A stretch of DNA of 58,046 nt from a virus: positions 1-58,046 of IMG/VR virus record IMGVR_UViG_3300025652_006157. The stretch is one strand, 5' to 3'. The notes beneath the pieces are model-generated. The model saw only the letters and a list, made by a program, of their open reading frames with translations. It made no database searches and was not told the DNA's origin. The position numbers and the translations under genes were made by a program. Numbering within the stretch: the stretch's first letter is position 1; every line of letters starts with the position of its first letter. Positions 29,338-37,380 of the stretch are shown here, piece by piece.

Positions 29338-29936
29338 GCCAACACAATCATGACGATTTAAAGTATTTATACCTTACAGAGGTAATATATACCTGCACAC
29401 ATCATACTATTTACCTATCAGACGGGATTGAGCAAAATAGAGAGTTTGACCAAATGATTGCGGCTTTAAGAACCTCAGGGGGGGACGATTTACTAGAGGT
29501 TAGGATTAACTCTGGAGGAGGAGAAGTTTCAGTAGGACAGAAGTTTATAGCTCTAATGGCTGAAATATTCCCTGCTAGATCTATTACAGTAATGGAGGCA
29601 GAAGCAAGCTCTATGGCAGCTATGATATTCCTAGCAGGAGATAAACGCGTAGTATATGAGCACAGCATGTGTATGCTTCACAACTACAGCGTAGGAATGT
29701 ACGGTAAGGGTGGAGAGGTTGGAGATAGATACGCTGCAACTAACGGCTCTATGATCTCTTACCTTAAGCTAGCTATAGACCCTTATGTTAGAAAGGGAGA
29801 GTTCAAAAGAATTTTAGATGGAAAGGATTTATACTTAGATGCCTACCAATTATGTAAACGTGGAGCTGCTACCCACATCATTGTAGCCGGTACAGAAATA
29901 GAAGCTGCGGAGTACGTTAAAAATGTTAAAAATTGA
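29334..29936 (+). CDS. ClpP-like serine protease
   Basis: 200 aa of the ClpP/crotonase fold. INSGGGEVSVGQKF is the oxyanion glycine stretch; EAEASSMAAMIFLAGDKR holds the nucleophilic Ser (SSMAA); CMLHNYSVGM holds the His; the catalytic Asp would lie near AIDPYVRKG. Phage S14 proteases usually process capsids and lie with head genes; this one is in the nucleotide-metabolism operon on the opposite strand, so it may act on host or replication proteins, or feed on a host Clp ATPase. Overlaps the neighbours by 4 and 14 nt. Confidence 0.87.
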   Translation: MSQHNHDDLKYLYLTEVIYTCTHHTIYLSDGIEQNREFDQMIAALRTSGGDDLLEVRINSGGGEVSVGQKFIALMAEIFPARSITVMEAEASSMAAMIFLAGDKRVVYEHSMCMLHNYSVGMYGKGGEVGDRYAATNGSMISYLKLAIDPYVRKGEFKRILDGKDLYLDAYQLCKRGAATHIIVAGTEIEAAEYVKNVKN

Positions 29937-30351
29937 TATGGTTTTTGAGAAAGGCTGTTACCCAGAAAAAGCACACCCAACGGATGCGGGATTTGACCTA
30001 AAAAGTAATGAAGAATCCTTTACTTTAGAGCCAGGAACTAAAAGAAAGGTTAGTTCTGGCGTTAAGTTAGATATTCCTTCTGGTTACGTTGGAGTAGCTG
30101 CTCCTAGAAGTGGATTAGGAACAAAGTTCGAGGTTGTCCTCGCCAATACTTTAGGTATTATTGATGCTCACTACACTGGAGAGGTTTCGCTTACCCTAAC
30201 CAACAAAGGTAAAGTACCTATAGATATTGCGCAGTTTGACAGAGTTGCTCAACTATTAATTCTACCAGTACCAGAAGTTCAGTTCTTATCCGTACAAACA
30301 CTAAAAGATTCTCCAAGAGGAAATAAAGGACATGGGTCAACAGGTAAATGA
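29923..30351 (+). CDS. dut: dUTPase
   Basis: 142 aa trimeric dUTPase. All five motifs are visible: DAGFDL, PRSGLG, GIIDAHYTGEV, RVAQLLI and the P-loop-like GNKGHGSTGK. Hydrolyses dUTP to dUMP, feeding ThyA and keeping uracil out of DNA. Overlaps both the protease gene and nrdA. Confidence 0.97.
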   Translation: MLKIDMVFEKGCYPEKAHPTDAGFDLKSNEESFTLEPGTKRKVSSGVKLDIPSGYVGVAAPRSGLGTKFEVVLANTLGIIDAHYTGEVSLTLTNKGKVPIDIAQFDRVAQLLILPVPEVQFLSVQTLKDSPRGNKGHGSTGK

Positions 30352-32231
30352 TTAAATTAAAAACAATAGACTATCAAAGGGATTTATTCCTTACAGACTT
30401 CGCTATAGCTATCTTACAGGATAGGTATTTGAAGCCTGACGAGAGTTCTCCGCAAGATGCTCTAGCTAGGGCAGCGGTAGCTTTCTCAGATGATGAAGCA
30501 CACGCTTCTCGTATTTATAATTATGCTTCGCGCCAGTGGTTCATGTACGCTACTCCAGTTCTAAGTAATGCCCCAACTAGAAGCTCTTGGGGAGATACTT
30601 GGGCTGATAACTTCTTGCCTAAGCACTTTGATGATAAGATTATCGGTATGCCTATATCTTGCTTCCTTAATCATGTACCAGATAGCCGTGGAGGTTTAGG
30701 AGACCATTATGTTGAGAACATTTGGTTGGCCTCTATGGGTGGCGGCATTGGTGGTTACTGGGGTAATATACGCAGTGATGGCGCTACTACTTCTAATGGT
30801 AGTAGGTCTACTGGCTCTATTCCGTTTATGCACGTCGTTGATAGTCAGATGCTGGCTTTCAATCAAGGAACGTCTAGGCGGGGTTCTTACGCGGCTTGGC
30901 AAGGTCTTTCGCACCCAGAAATTTTAGAGTTTATAGACCTAAGAAACCCTACGGGCGGTGATGCTAACCGTAAGTGTTTGAATTTACACCACGGAGTAGT
31001 TATTCCCGATAGCTTTATGGAGTTACTAGACCGGTTAGAAGTCGACCCTGAGTTAGACCCTATGTGGGGTTTAATAGACCCAAATACCGACACAGTAGTA
31101 GATAAGATAGATGCTAGAGCTTTAGTACAAAAGATTTTGGAAACTAGGGCTAAATCTGGCGAACCTTACGTTATGTTTGGGGATACAGTTAATAATGCTC
31201 TTCCAGACCCTCAGAAACTTCTAGGTCTTAAGGTTCATCACTCTAACCTCTGCTCAGAGATTACACTAGCCACAAGCGATGATAGAACCGCTGTATGCTG
31301 TTTATCTTCAGTAAACTTAGATAAGTTTGACGAGTCTTCGCAAGACCCAATGTTTATTCCTGACTTAATCCGCTTCTTAGATAATGTTCTAGAGTTCTTT
31401 ATTTTAAATGCTCCTGAGTCTATGTTTAGGGCTGTCTACTCTGCTTCGCAAGAGCGTAGTATAGGTCTTGGTGCTATGGGATTCCACTCTTACTTACAAA
31501 GTAAAAATGTACCTATTGAGTCGGCTTTAGCTATCTCCCACAACAAGAGAATTTTTGACTTCATAGCAGATAGAGCAGACACAGCAACTATGGAGCTTGC
31601 CAAAGAACGGGGCGAAGCCCCAGATATGGTCGGTACTGGTGTGCGTAATGCTCACCGCTTAGCTATTGCTCCTAATGCTTCATCTGGTATCATTGCTGGA
31701 GTTTCTCCTAGTTGTGAAATGGCAGCTGCTAATGCGTTTACACAGAAAACAATGTCTGGTAGCTTCTTAGTTAAGAACAAATACCTACAGAAGGTCTTAG
31801 AAAAAGCTTATCATGAACTGGCTGACCATGCACATGACTTAGGTTTTGAATACCTTGATGCTAGTGATTGGATGGACGACGTTTGGAAGCACATTATAAC
31901 TAATGAAGGCTCTGTGGCAGGGTTAGACTTCTTAACCACATGGGAAAAGGAAGTTTATAAAACAGCGCCAGAAGCTAAACAGACTTGGATAGTAGATTTA
32001 GCAGCAGATAGGCAGAAACGTATATGCCAAGCACAATCTTTAAACCTCTTTTATGCCGCAGATGTAAGTGTAGAAGAGTTATACTACGATTTTAAACGTG
32101 CTTGGAAGAAAGGCGTTAAAACTTTATATTACCAAAGGTCTGCGGCAATTCGTAGAGCTGAAGTAGTTTCCCAGTCCGTTGCTAGAATTAAACTAGACGA
32201 AGACGATGAATGTTTAGCGTGTGAGGGCTAA
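30348..32231 (+). CDS. nrdA: Ribonucleotide reductase class I, large subunit
   Basis: 627 aa, shorter than E. coli NrdA because the N-terminal ATP-cone is missing. Active-site residues are in place: PISCFLNHV (redox Cys), HHSNLCSEITL (Asn, thiyl-radical Cys, Glu), TAVCCLSSVNL (second redox Cys) and TLYYQRSAA (the radical-transfer Tyr pair). The C-terminal tail CLACEG is the thioredoxin-reduced CxxC. Without the ATP-cone, overall activity would not be shut off by dATP in the usual way. nrdB follows 6 nt later. Confidence 0.95.
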   Translation: MIKLKTIDYQRDLFLTDFAIAILQDRYLKPDESSPQDALARAAVAFSDDEAHASRIYNYASRQWFMYATPVLSNAPTRSSWGDTWADNFLPKHFDDKIIGMPISCFLNHVPDSRGGLGDHYVENIWLASMGGGIGGYWGNIRSDGATTSNGSRSTGSIPFMHVVDSQMLAFNQGTSRRGSYAAWQGLSHPEILEFIDLRNPTGGDANRKCLNLHHGVVIPDSFMELLDRLEVDPELDPMWGLIDPNTDTVVDKIDARALVQKILETRAKSGEPYVMFGDTVNNALPDPQKLLGLKVHHSNLCSEITLATSDDRTAVCCLSSVNLDKFDESSQDPMFIPDLIRFLDNVLEFFILNAPESMFRAVYSASQERSIGLGAMGFHSYLQSKNVPIESALAISHNKRIFDFIADRADTATMELAKERGEAPDMVGTGVRNAHRLAIAPNASSGIIAGVSPSCEMAAANAFTQKTMSGSFLVKNKYLQKVLEKAYHELADHAHDLGFEYLDASDWMDDVWKHIITNEGSVAGLDFLTTWEKEVYKTAPEAKQTWIVDLAADRQKRICQAQSLNLFYAADVSVEELYYDFKRAWKKGVKTLYYQRSAAIRRAEVVSQSVARIKLDEDDECLACEG

Positions 32232-32237
32232 TAGAAT

Positions 32238-33224
32238 ATGGAAGATGTAAAACCACTTTGTAAAATGTTAACAGGTAGAGACTACTACAAGCCTTTTGAT
32301 TATCCTTGGGCTTTTGAGTACTACAACCTACAGCAACAAATGCATTGGCACCCTGAGGAGGTGCCTTTGCATCAAGATGTAAAAGATTGGAACCAAAAGC
32401 TATCTCAGGCTGAGAAAAACCAATTAACTCAGATTTTTAGGTTCTTTACTCAAGGCGATGCTGACGTATCTAATGGTTATTTTGACGAGTACATTCCTAA
32501 GTTTAAAAAACCAGAACTAAGAATGATGTTGGGTGCATTTGCTAACATGGAAGGCATTCATCAACATGCTTACTCTTTGTTACTAGATACTGTTGGTATG
32601 CCTGAAACAGAGTATAAAGCATTCTATGAGTATGAGGAAATGGCTAAAAAGCATGACTTCGTATTGAAGTTTAAAGGCTCTGAAAGCACTTACGATATAG
32701 CTAAAGCCTTAGCTGTTTACTCTGGATTTACCGAAGGTTTACAGTTGTTTAGCTCTTTCGTAATTCTATTAAACTTCTCTAGGTTTAACAAGATGAAAGG
32801 CATGTCCCAGATCGTAACTTGGTCTATTCGTGATGAATCTTTACATGTTGAAGGTATGACCAGCCTGTTCCGAGAGTTCGTAAAAGAAAACATAGAAATA
32901 TGGACAGACGAGTTTAAGCAAGAAATCTACACAATCTGTAGGCATATGGTTAAACTAGAGGATGCTTTCATAGACCTTGCATTTGAACAGGGCGGTATTG
33001 AGGGCTTAGCTGCTTCGGAAGTTAAACAGTATGTTAGATATATTGCTGACAGAAGACTTCTTCAGTTAGGTTTAAAAACCAACTACGACATTAGAGAAAA
33101 CCCCCTTCCTTGGCTAGATTGGATACTTAATGGTGTTGAGCATACCAACTTCTTCGAGAACCGAGCAACCGAGTACGCGAAAGGAGCTTTGACAGGTTCA
33201 TGGGGCAACATCTGGGCTAAGTAG
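32238..33224 (+). CDS. nrdB: Ribonucleotide reductase class I, small subunit
   Basis: 328 aa ferritin-like R2. Metal ligands appear as Asp/Glu in TQGDADV, MEGIHQH (Glu, His), FTEGLQLF (Glu) and RDESLHVEG (Glu, His). The radical Tyr is present seven residues after the EGIH Glu (HQHAYSLLL). Supplies the tyrosyl radical to NrdA. Last gene of the + strand block; terminators follow. Confidence 0.95.
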   Translation: MEDVKPLCKMLTGRDYYKPFDYPWAFEYYNLQQQMHWHPEEVPLHQDVKDWNQKLSQAEKNQLTQIFRFFTQGDADVSNGYFDEYIPKFKKPELRMMLGAFANMEGIHQHAYSLLLDTVGMPETEYKAFYEYEEMAKKHDFVLKFKGSESTYDIAKALAVYSGFTEGLQLFSSFVILLNFSRFNKMKGMSQIVTWSIRDESLHVEGMTSLFREFVKENIEIWTDEFKQEIYTICRHMVKLEDAFIDLAFEQGGIEGLAASEVKQYVRYIADRRLLQLGLKTNYDIRENPLPWLDWILNGVEHTNFFENRATEYAKGALTGSWGNIWAK

Positions 33225-33247
33225 TAAACCGACGGGTTTTACTTTTT
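33225..33247 (+). terminator. Terminator hairpin 1 after nrdB
   Basis: TAAACC-GACG-GGTTTTA followed by a T run; starts directly after the nrdB stop. Confidence 0.7.
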
Positions 33248-33282
33248 CCAAAAACAAAAAATAAAATTTCAAAAACTTTACG

Positions 33283-33316
33283 GGAACGCAATGATTTATT
33301 CATTGTGTTCCTTTTT
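33283..33316 (+). terminator. Terminator hairpin 2
   Basis: GGAACGCAATGA pairs with TCATTGTGTTCC around TTTAT, then five T. Confidence 0.88.
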
Positions 33317-33369
33317 GCGTTTTAAGACCTGAATTAAATATGAAAAGCTATTATTTTTGATAATTTGGA

Positions 33370-33401
33370 AGTAAGAGCTATCATTATGGCTCTTACTTTT
33401 T
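33370..33401 (+). terminator. Terminator hairpin 3
   Basis: AGTAAGAGC pairs with GCTCTTACT, then a T run. Confidence 0.87.
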
Positions 33402-33420
33402 CAAAATAAATAACAGACAT

Positions 33421-33458
33421 AAAAAAGCCCCTTCAACGCAAGTTGTTGGGGCTTTTTT
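33421..33458. terminator. Bidirectional terminator at the convergence point
   Basis: AAAAAAGCCCC TT CAAC-GCAA-GTTG TT GGGGCTTTTTT: symmetrical with A and T runs, so it can end both the + strand and the - strand (late) transcripts. Confidence 0.93.
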
Positions 33459-33469
33459 GTACATCAAAT

Positions 33470-33742
33470 TTAAGGGGCTAGAGGTATTCTGCTAACTAAA
33501 GAATCTATAGCTTTAAATGCAGAGTTTCCTACTCCTTTACCACTATCTAAGCTAGTAGTTAAGCTACAGTCTTTATCTATAGAAATAGAGCCATCTGTTA
33601 TATCTCTAGAAGATGATATTTCTAGTGTACAGCCTGTTTCAGTTCTTGCATACTTATACGCTGCGCCTCCTCCTGAGGTACCAGGAGATAGCGCACATGC
33701 AGTAAGCATAAAGCAAGTTAAAAGTATAATTATATACTTCAT
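33470..33742 (-). CDS. Small lipoprotein
   Basis: 90 aa. A signal peptide MKYIIILLTCFMLTAC with lipobox LTAC predicts cleavage before Cys16 and lipid attachment. The mature part starts ALSPGTSGGGAAYKYARTE and is hydrophilic with conserved-looking beta strands. Last gene of the late operon. Possibilities: superinfection exclusion (T5 Llp-like position-independent analogy), an outer spanin, or an envelope modifier. No proline-rich spanin pattern is evident. Confidence 0.8.
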   Translation of the reverse strand: MKYIIILLTCFMLTACALSPGTSGGGAAYKYARTETGCTLEISSSRDITDGSISIDKDCSLTTSLDSGKGVGNSAFKAIDSLVSRIPLAP

Positions 33743-34590
33743 TTAATTAAAAACTCCAGGGTAGCCTTCCAACCACTTTGAATTAAAGCATCTTTATCTT
33801 TAGTTTTTAGTTTGAAATCCATAGCTGATATACTTCCACAATCTACGATAATTGTTTTAGCCCAATCTCTTTTAGATATGTGCTTAGTTTGTAGGTTATC
33901 ATAGATTATATTAAATATATTTATAGAATACTGTAAAACATTATTATGGTTATAAACATGTCCACCCTTAATTTCCTCAGAAGTCTCAAGTTTAATACCT
34001 ATAGTATCTCCACCTTTTCTATCAAAGAAATTAATTGGGTAGTTGTTTAAGACTCCGCCATCAATATATAAATGCCCCTCTAGCTCTACAGGGACAAAAA
34101 CGAAAGGAATTGACATGCTAGCCCTACAGGCTGTAACTATGGACATACTAGGGTGTGTTTCTTTTGAGAAAACTACCTGAGTTCCTAAGTCTAAACACGT
34201 AGCTGCTATATAAAGGTTCTTACTGTTTTCAGTGTTTGCAAGTTCTGCAAATGTACACTGCCTATTCCCAGTATAAGCTTCTACTATATCTGCTAGCCAA
34301 TGTTCAAAGAAATCACCTTTATGCTTTCCATACTTGGAAACAAAGCGGTAAGTATCCCTAAACGCACCAAAGCTATCATCTTTAAACTCTGTGTAATCTA
34401 TAGACCTTAGAGCCCCTTCTATTTCACCGGCAGTCATTCCTAAGGCTAGGAACACAGCAGCGATTGCTCCGGCTGATACTCCTAGAACGTTTTCTATCTG
34501 AGTGAGCTGCTTCTGGCTCGATAAGGCAGAGAATACTCCAGCATATGCTATGCCTTTTACTCCTCCGCCCTCTAGTACTAAGTTTTTCAT
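33739..34590 (-). CDS. Patatin-like phospholipase
   Basis: 283 aa. The oxyanion loop LEGGGVKGIAYAGV, nucleophile elbow LGVSAGAIAA (GxSxG, Ser near 40) and the catalytic Asp in YIDGGVLNNYP (DGG, near 170) are all present, so the enzyme should be active as a lipid acyl hydrolase. No signal peptide, so it acts on the inner face or after lysis. It overlaps the lipoprotein gene by 4 nt and lies after the tail-fibre genes in the late operon. Confidence 0.92.
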   Translation of the reverse strand: MKNLVLEGGGVKGIAYAGVFSALSSQKQLTQIENVLGVSAGAIAAVFLALGMTAGEIEGALRSIDYTEFKDDSFGAFRDTYRFVSKYGKHKGDFFEHWLADIVEAYTGNRQCTFAELANTENSKNLYIAATCLDLGTQVVFSKETHPSMSIVTACRASMSIPFVFVPVELEGHLYIDGGVLNNYPINFFDRKGGDTIGIKLETSEEIKGGHVYNHNNVLQYSINIFNIIYDNLQTKHISKRDWAKTIIVDCGSISAMDFKLKTKDKDALIQSGWKATLEFLIK

Positions 34591-34604
34591 TTATTATCCT
34601 ATTA

Positions 34605-35084
34605 CTAAGAAGGTATCCAGAGAGCTGTCTGTGCCTCACCCGCCAAACGTAACGCTTCTTTCAATTCTTCGTGGGTAACAAGGGTGGGCGTATTATCTGC
34701 CAGCACCCAATAAGTCGTGTCGCCCGCATCACTAGCCGCAACAGCGCGAGCCATGCGGTTCTGTGATATTTCGTCACCATCGAATGACTTGCCCGAAGCC
34801 GTTGTTACTACAATTTGAGAAACCGCCAACTCACGAGAAGCTTTGAAGTCAGCCATAGCCTTAGCATCAATCTCAGCTTGTGACGGCACATAAGGTACGT
34901 GAGCCGCTATCAAATTAGCGTTATCAACTAGCCATTGTTTAATCTGAATCATGTGAGGTTCTTGGTCATCATCCAATGGGTTAACTGATGTGGGTATCCA
35001 GCCAAACTCGTCCGTTAAAATTTCTAAATAAATTGATGAATCATTAGTATATTGTGCGTTTCTATAATTAGTTATTGTTGTCAT
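34605..35084 (-). CDS. Tail fibre assembly-like protein (DUF4376)
   Basis: 159 aa from the ATG at 35084 (overlaps the upstream stop as TAATG). The C-terminal part VTTASGKSFDGDEISQNRMA followed by ADNTPTLVTHEELKEALRLA is the DUF4376 pattern often found in tail fibre assembly or fibre-tip proteins. Directly follows the fibre gene. Confidence 0.78.
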   Translation of the reverse strand: MTTITNYRNAQYTNDSSIYLEILTDEFGWIPTSVNPLDDDQEPHMIQIKQWLVDNANLIAAHVPYVPSQAEIDAKAMADFKASRELAVSQIVVTTASGKSFDGDEISQNRMARAVAASDAGDTTYWVLADNTPTLVTHEELKEALRLAGEAQTALWIPS

Positions 35085-36040
35085 TATGAAATCCTCAAGC
35101 AAACGGTAGGCCCTGTTACAGGGCCTATAGTGCCAGCCCTATATAGATAACCCATTACGCGCCACGTTCCGGCTGGTACTGGGGATGTATCGTACTGGTC
35201 GCTCGCGCTTGAAAAGTAATAAGTTGCGCTACCAGCTACGGTTGTTCCAGCACCATAAGTTGCGTTCGCCCTCAGTCCAAGAAATGCATAGCTACCGACA
35301 GAGCCTAGCGCCGCCGCCGCCATAGCCGCACCAACATCAGTCGAAGGCGCATAAGCCGCAATAGCCGCTCGCGTAAAAGCAGTAGAAGCTATCCGCGTGT
35401 TATTAGAGGCTGTTCCCGCTGTTGGTGCGGTTGGAGTGCCTGTTAGGTTTGGTGATTCTAGTGGGGCTTTCTCCGCCAAAGCAGTATCAAGCCCTGTTAC
35501 GTTAGCTGTTGTATGTGTATGTGATGTAAGAGCATAAGTACTATGTGTGTGGCTATCATTAACTACTGTAGCTACTATATCTACTGCAGCTGTACCATCA
35601 AAGTTAACTGTACCTGTAACGTCCCCTGAAAGGGATATAGCTCTAGTAGTTAATAACTTAGTAGCAGATACTGCATTTGCTCCTGCGGCTAAAGCCCCGA
35701 TATCACCCGTTGTCAAAACCCTAGTAGTCATTGCTGAAATATGCCCTTCAGCAGTAGTGGTAATACTATCAATGATAGTAGCACCAGTAGTATCTATATT
35801 TGTAGTAGCATATGAAGGATGTGTGTACCCAGGAACTAAGTCTTCCCAAGCCGAAATACCATCATATATATATAGCTTATTTAGGTCTGTTCTCCAGCAC
35901 GGAGTTCCATCATATAGAAGAGTAGCTGGAAACGTTGTTCCAGCATTAAGAGACCTAAAGGACTTATAATTATCTATCATTTTTGTGTGAGACGCATTAA
36001 GCGTGTCTGTGTTTGGAAATTCTGTATAATTTTGTGACAT
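35084..36040 (-). CDS. Tail fibre protein
   Basis: 318 aa. N-terminal region (residues 1-75) ends in YIYDGISAWEDLVPG; the middle is a fibre-like beta region with SLSGDVTGTVNFDGTA and HTHSTYALTSHTHTT; then the phage fibre repeat SPNLTGTPTAPTA; an Ala-rich segment; and a C-terminal globular tip (SATYYFSSASDQYDTSPVPA). Likely host-recognition fibre. Confidence 0.82.
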   Translation of the reverse strand: MSQNYTEFPNTDTLNASHTKMIDNYKSFRSLNAGTTFPATLLYDGTPCWRTDLNKLYIYDGISAWEDLVPGYTHPSYATTNIDTTGATIIDSITTTAEGHISAMTTRVLTTGDIGALAAGANAVSATKLLTTRAISLSGDVTGTVNFDGTAAVDIVATVVNDSHTHSTYALTSHTHTTANVTGLDTALAEKAPLESPNLTGTPTAPTAGTASNNTRIASTAFTRAAIAAYAPSTDVGAAMAAAALGSVGSYAFLGLRANATYGAGTTVAGSATYYFSSASDQYDTSPVPAGTWRVMGYLYRAGTIGPVTGPTVCLRIS

Positions 36041-36044
36041 TTAT

Positions 36045-36911
36045 TTAATACCCGTCTGATGCCCAAGTGACGGAACCTGTTACATAGGTTCCCGTATTGT
36101 CTATTAGTTTAACAGTAAATCCTGTTAAACTTTCACTGCTTATTTCTGGAGTAGCTACTCCACCTATCCCACCCTTAAAAGCTAATATAACATTTGGGTT
36201 GCCTGCATTGTAAGGTCTGTCAAATGTTACAGCTATACCAGAGGCAGCAGATATAATTACTGCAGTACCTTTATTATGAATATCTGCCACATCCACGATA
36301 ACCTTAAGATTATCTAGAACAGGAGTATCATTCGATAGCGTAGTAAGAATAGCCTTAACCTTTGCATACCTATACGCATAGTCCCCCGGCAGAAACTTTT
36401 TAAACTGCTCAAAACCCGCAGGACTTCCAGAATCTACTAAATCTTGGAATTGTGTTAAGGTTAATGGCGTATTAAATATTGATATATCTGAAAAAGTTGC
36501 GGAAGGTAGCCTGCTAATAAACTCTATAAACGCAAAGGCTTCTTCTATAGGAATAATTATATTCTTAGATGTATCTTCTGTAAATACTAAAGACTCATTG
36601 AATGCCTTAACTATGTTATAAACTCTATCAAATACTTCAGAGAAGCTAAGTGATACTGCTTGCTGCATTATATACTGCTTTGTTATATGCTCAGTAAAAG
36701 TTAAAGACTCATTAAAAGAGCCTTTAACTATACTTTTAGTTGGTGCAGGGGTTTCTGCAATACCTAACAAGACCGAAACTCCTGTAGTCCAACTAAACGG
36801 GGCTGCACTTTCCCAACTATCTACCACAGGAGCGCTTAACCAAGTTTCAGTATACGTATTCCAAGTATATACAGTATTAGCTATCTTGCTTATATTTACT
36901 GTATCTGCCAT
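36045..36911 (-). CDS. Tail-associated protein with short beta repeats
   Basis: 288 aa. Residues about 65-150 contain four imperfect repeats of about 20-24 residues with the core (S/A)LxFTE: SLTFTEHITK, SLSFSEVFDR, SLVFTEDTSK, AFAFIEFISR. The C-terminal 60 residues have a receptor-binding-like beta pattern (SLTGFTVKLIDNTGTYVTG). It lies between J and the fibre. Function unknown. Confidence 0.65.
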   Translation of the reverse strand: MADTVNISKIANTVYTWNTYTETWLSAPVVDSWESAAPFSWTTGVSVLLGIAETPAPTKSIVKGSFNESLTFTEHITKQYIMQQAVSLSFSEVFDRVYNIVKAFNESLVFTEDTSKNIIIPIEEAFAFIEFISRLPSATFSDISIFNTPLTLTQFQDLVDSGSPAGFEQFKKFLPGDYAYRYAKVKAILTTLSNDTPVLDNLKVIVDVADIHNKGTAVIISAASGIAVTFDRPYNAGNPNVILAFKGGIGGVATPEISSESLTGFTVKLIDNTGTYVTGSVTWASDGY

Positions 36912-36920
36912 AATTTAATA

Positions 36921-37379
36921 CTAAGCTAACGTAAAGGTAAATGTAATACCTAAAGTGTCGCTTGCTCCTTTATTTATAACAGGAAATACTACCCTATCTA
37001 ACATAGTTCCAGCAGAAGCAGCATTAAATACTCCGGCCTCTGTAAGCGCCCCAGTACCAACACCCGTACCAAAAGTACAAGACATTGTGAAAATCTTAGT
37101 ACTAAGGGTATGAGCGTACGCTGCAGCTATTCTACTTAACTCGGTTTGAAGGCCTGTATTTCCAGCAACTGCCGCTGTTGCTCCAGTGCCTACAGCTATA
37201 TGACTTAGAAGTGCAGGCCTAGAGCCGTTACCCAAAGAAGCACATATAAGGTCAAAGCCTGCATTTACTATTAAGTTATCTCTGTTATATACTATGACAG
37301 AAGAATCTGCTTTAGTTAGTGTTGCTCTCATACTGCCCTTGAAGGACAGCATTTGGTTTTCTTTATTATCTTCTACCAT
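36921..37379 (-). CDS. Conserved tail protein
   Basis: 152 aa, starting MVEDNKENQMLSFKGSMRAT, with LIVNAGFDLICASLGNG, IAVGTGATAAVAGNTGLQ and TEAGVFNAASAGTMLDRVVF. The VGTG-T and EAG-x-F blocks recur in phage baseplate and tail-tip proteins. Position immediately after J supports a tip role. Confidence 0.68.
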   Translation of the reverse strand: MVEDNKENQMLSFKGSMRATLTKADSSVIVYNRDNLIVNAGFDLICASLGNGSRPALLSHIAVGTGATAAVAGNTGLQTELSRIAAAYAHTLSTKIFTMSCTFGTGVGTGALTEAGVFNAASAGTMLDRVVFPVINKGASDTLGITFTFTLA

Positions 37380-37380
37380 T

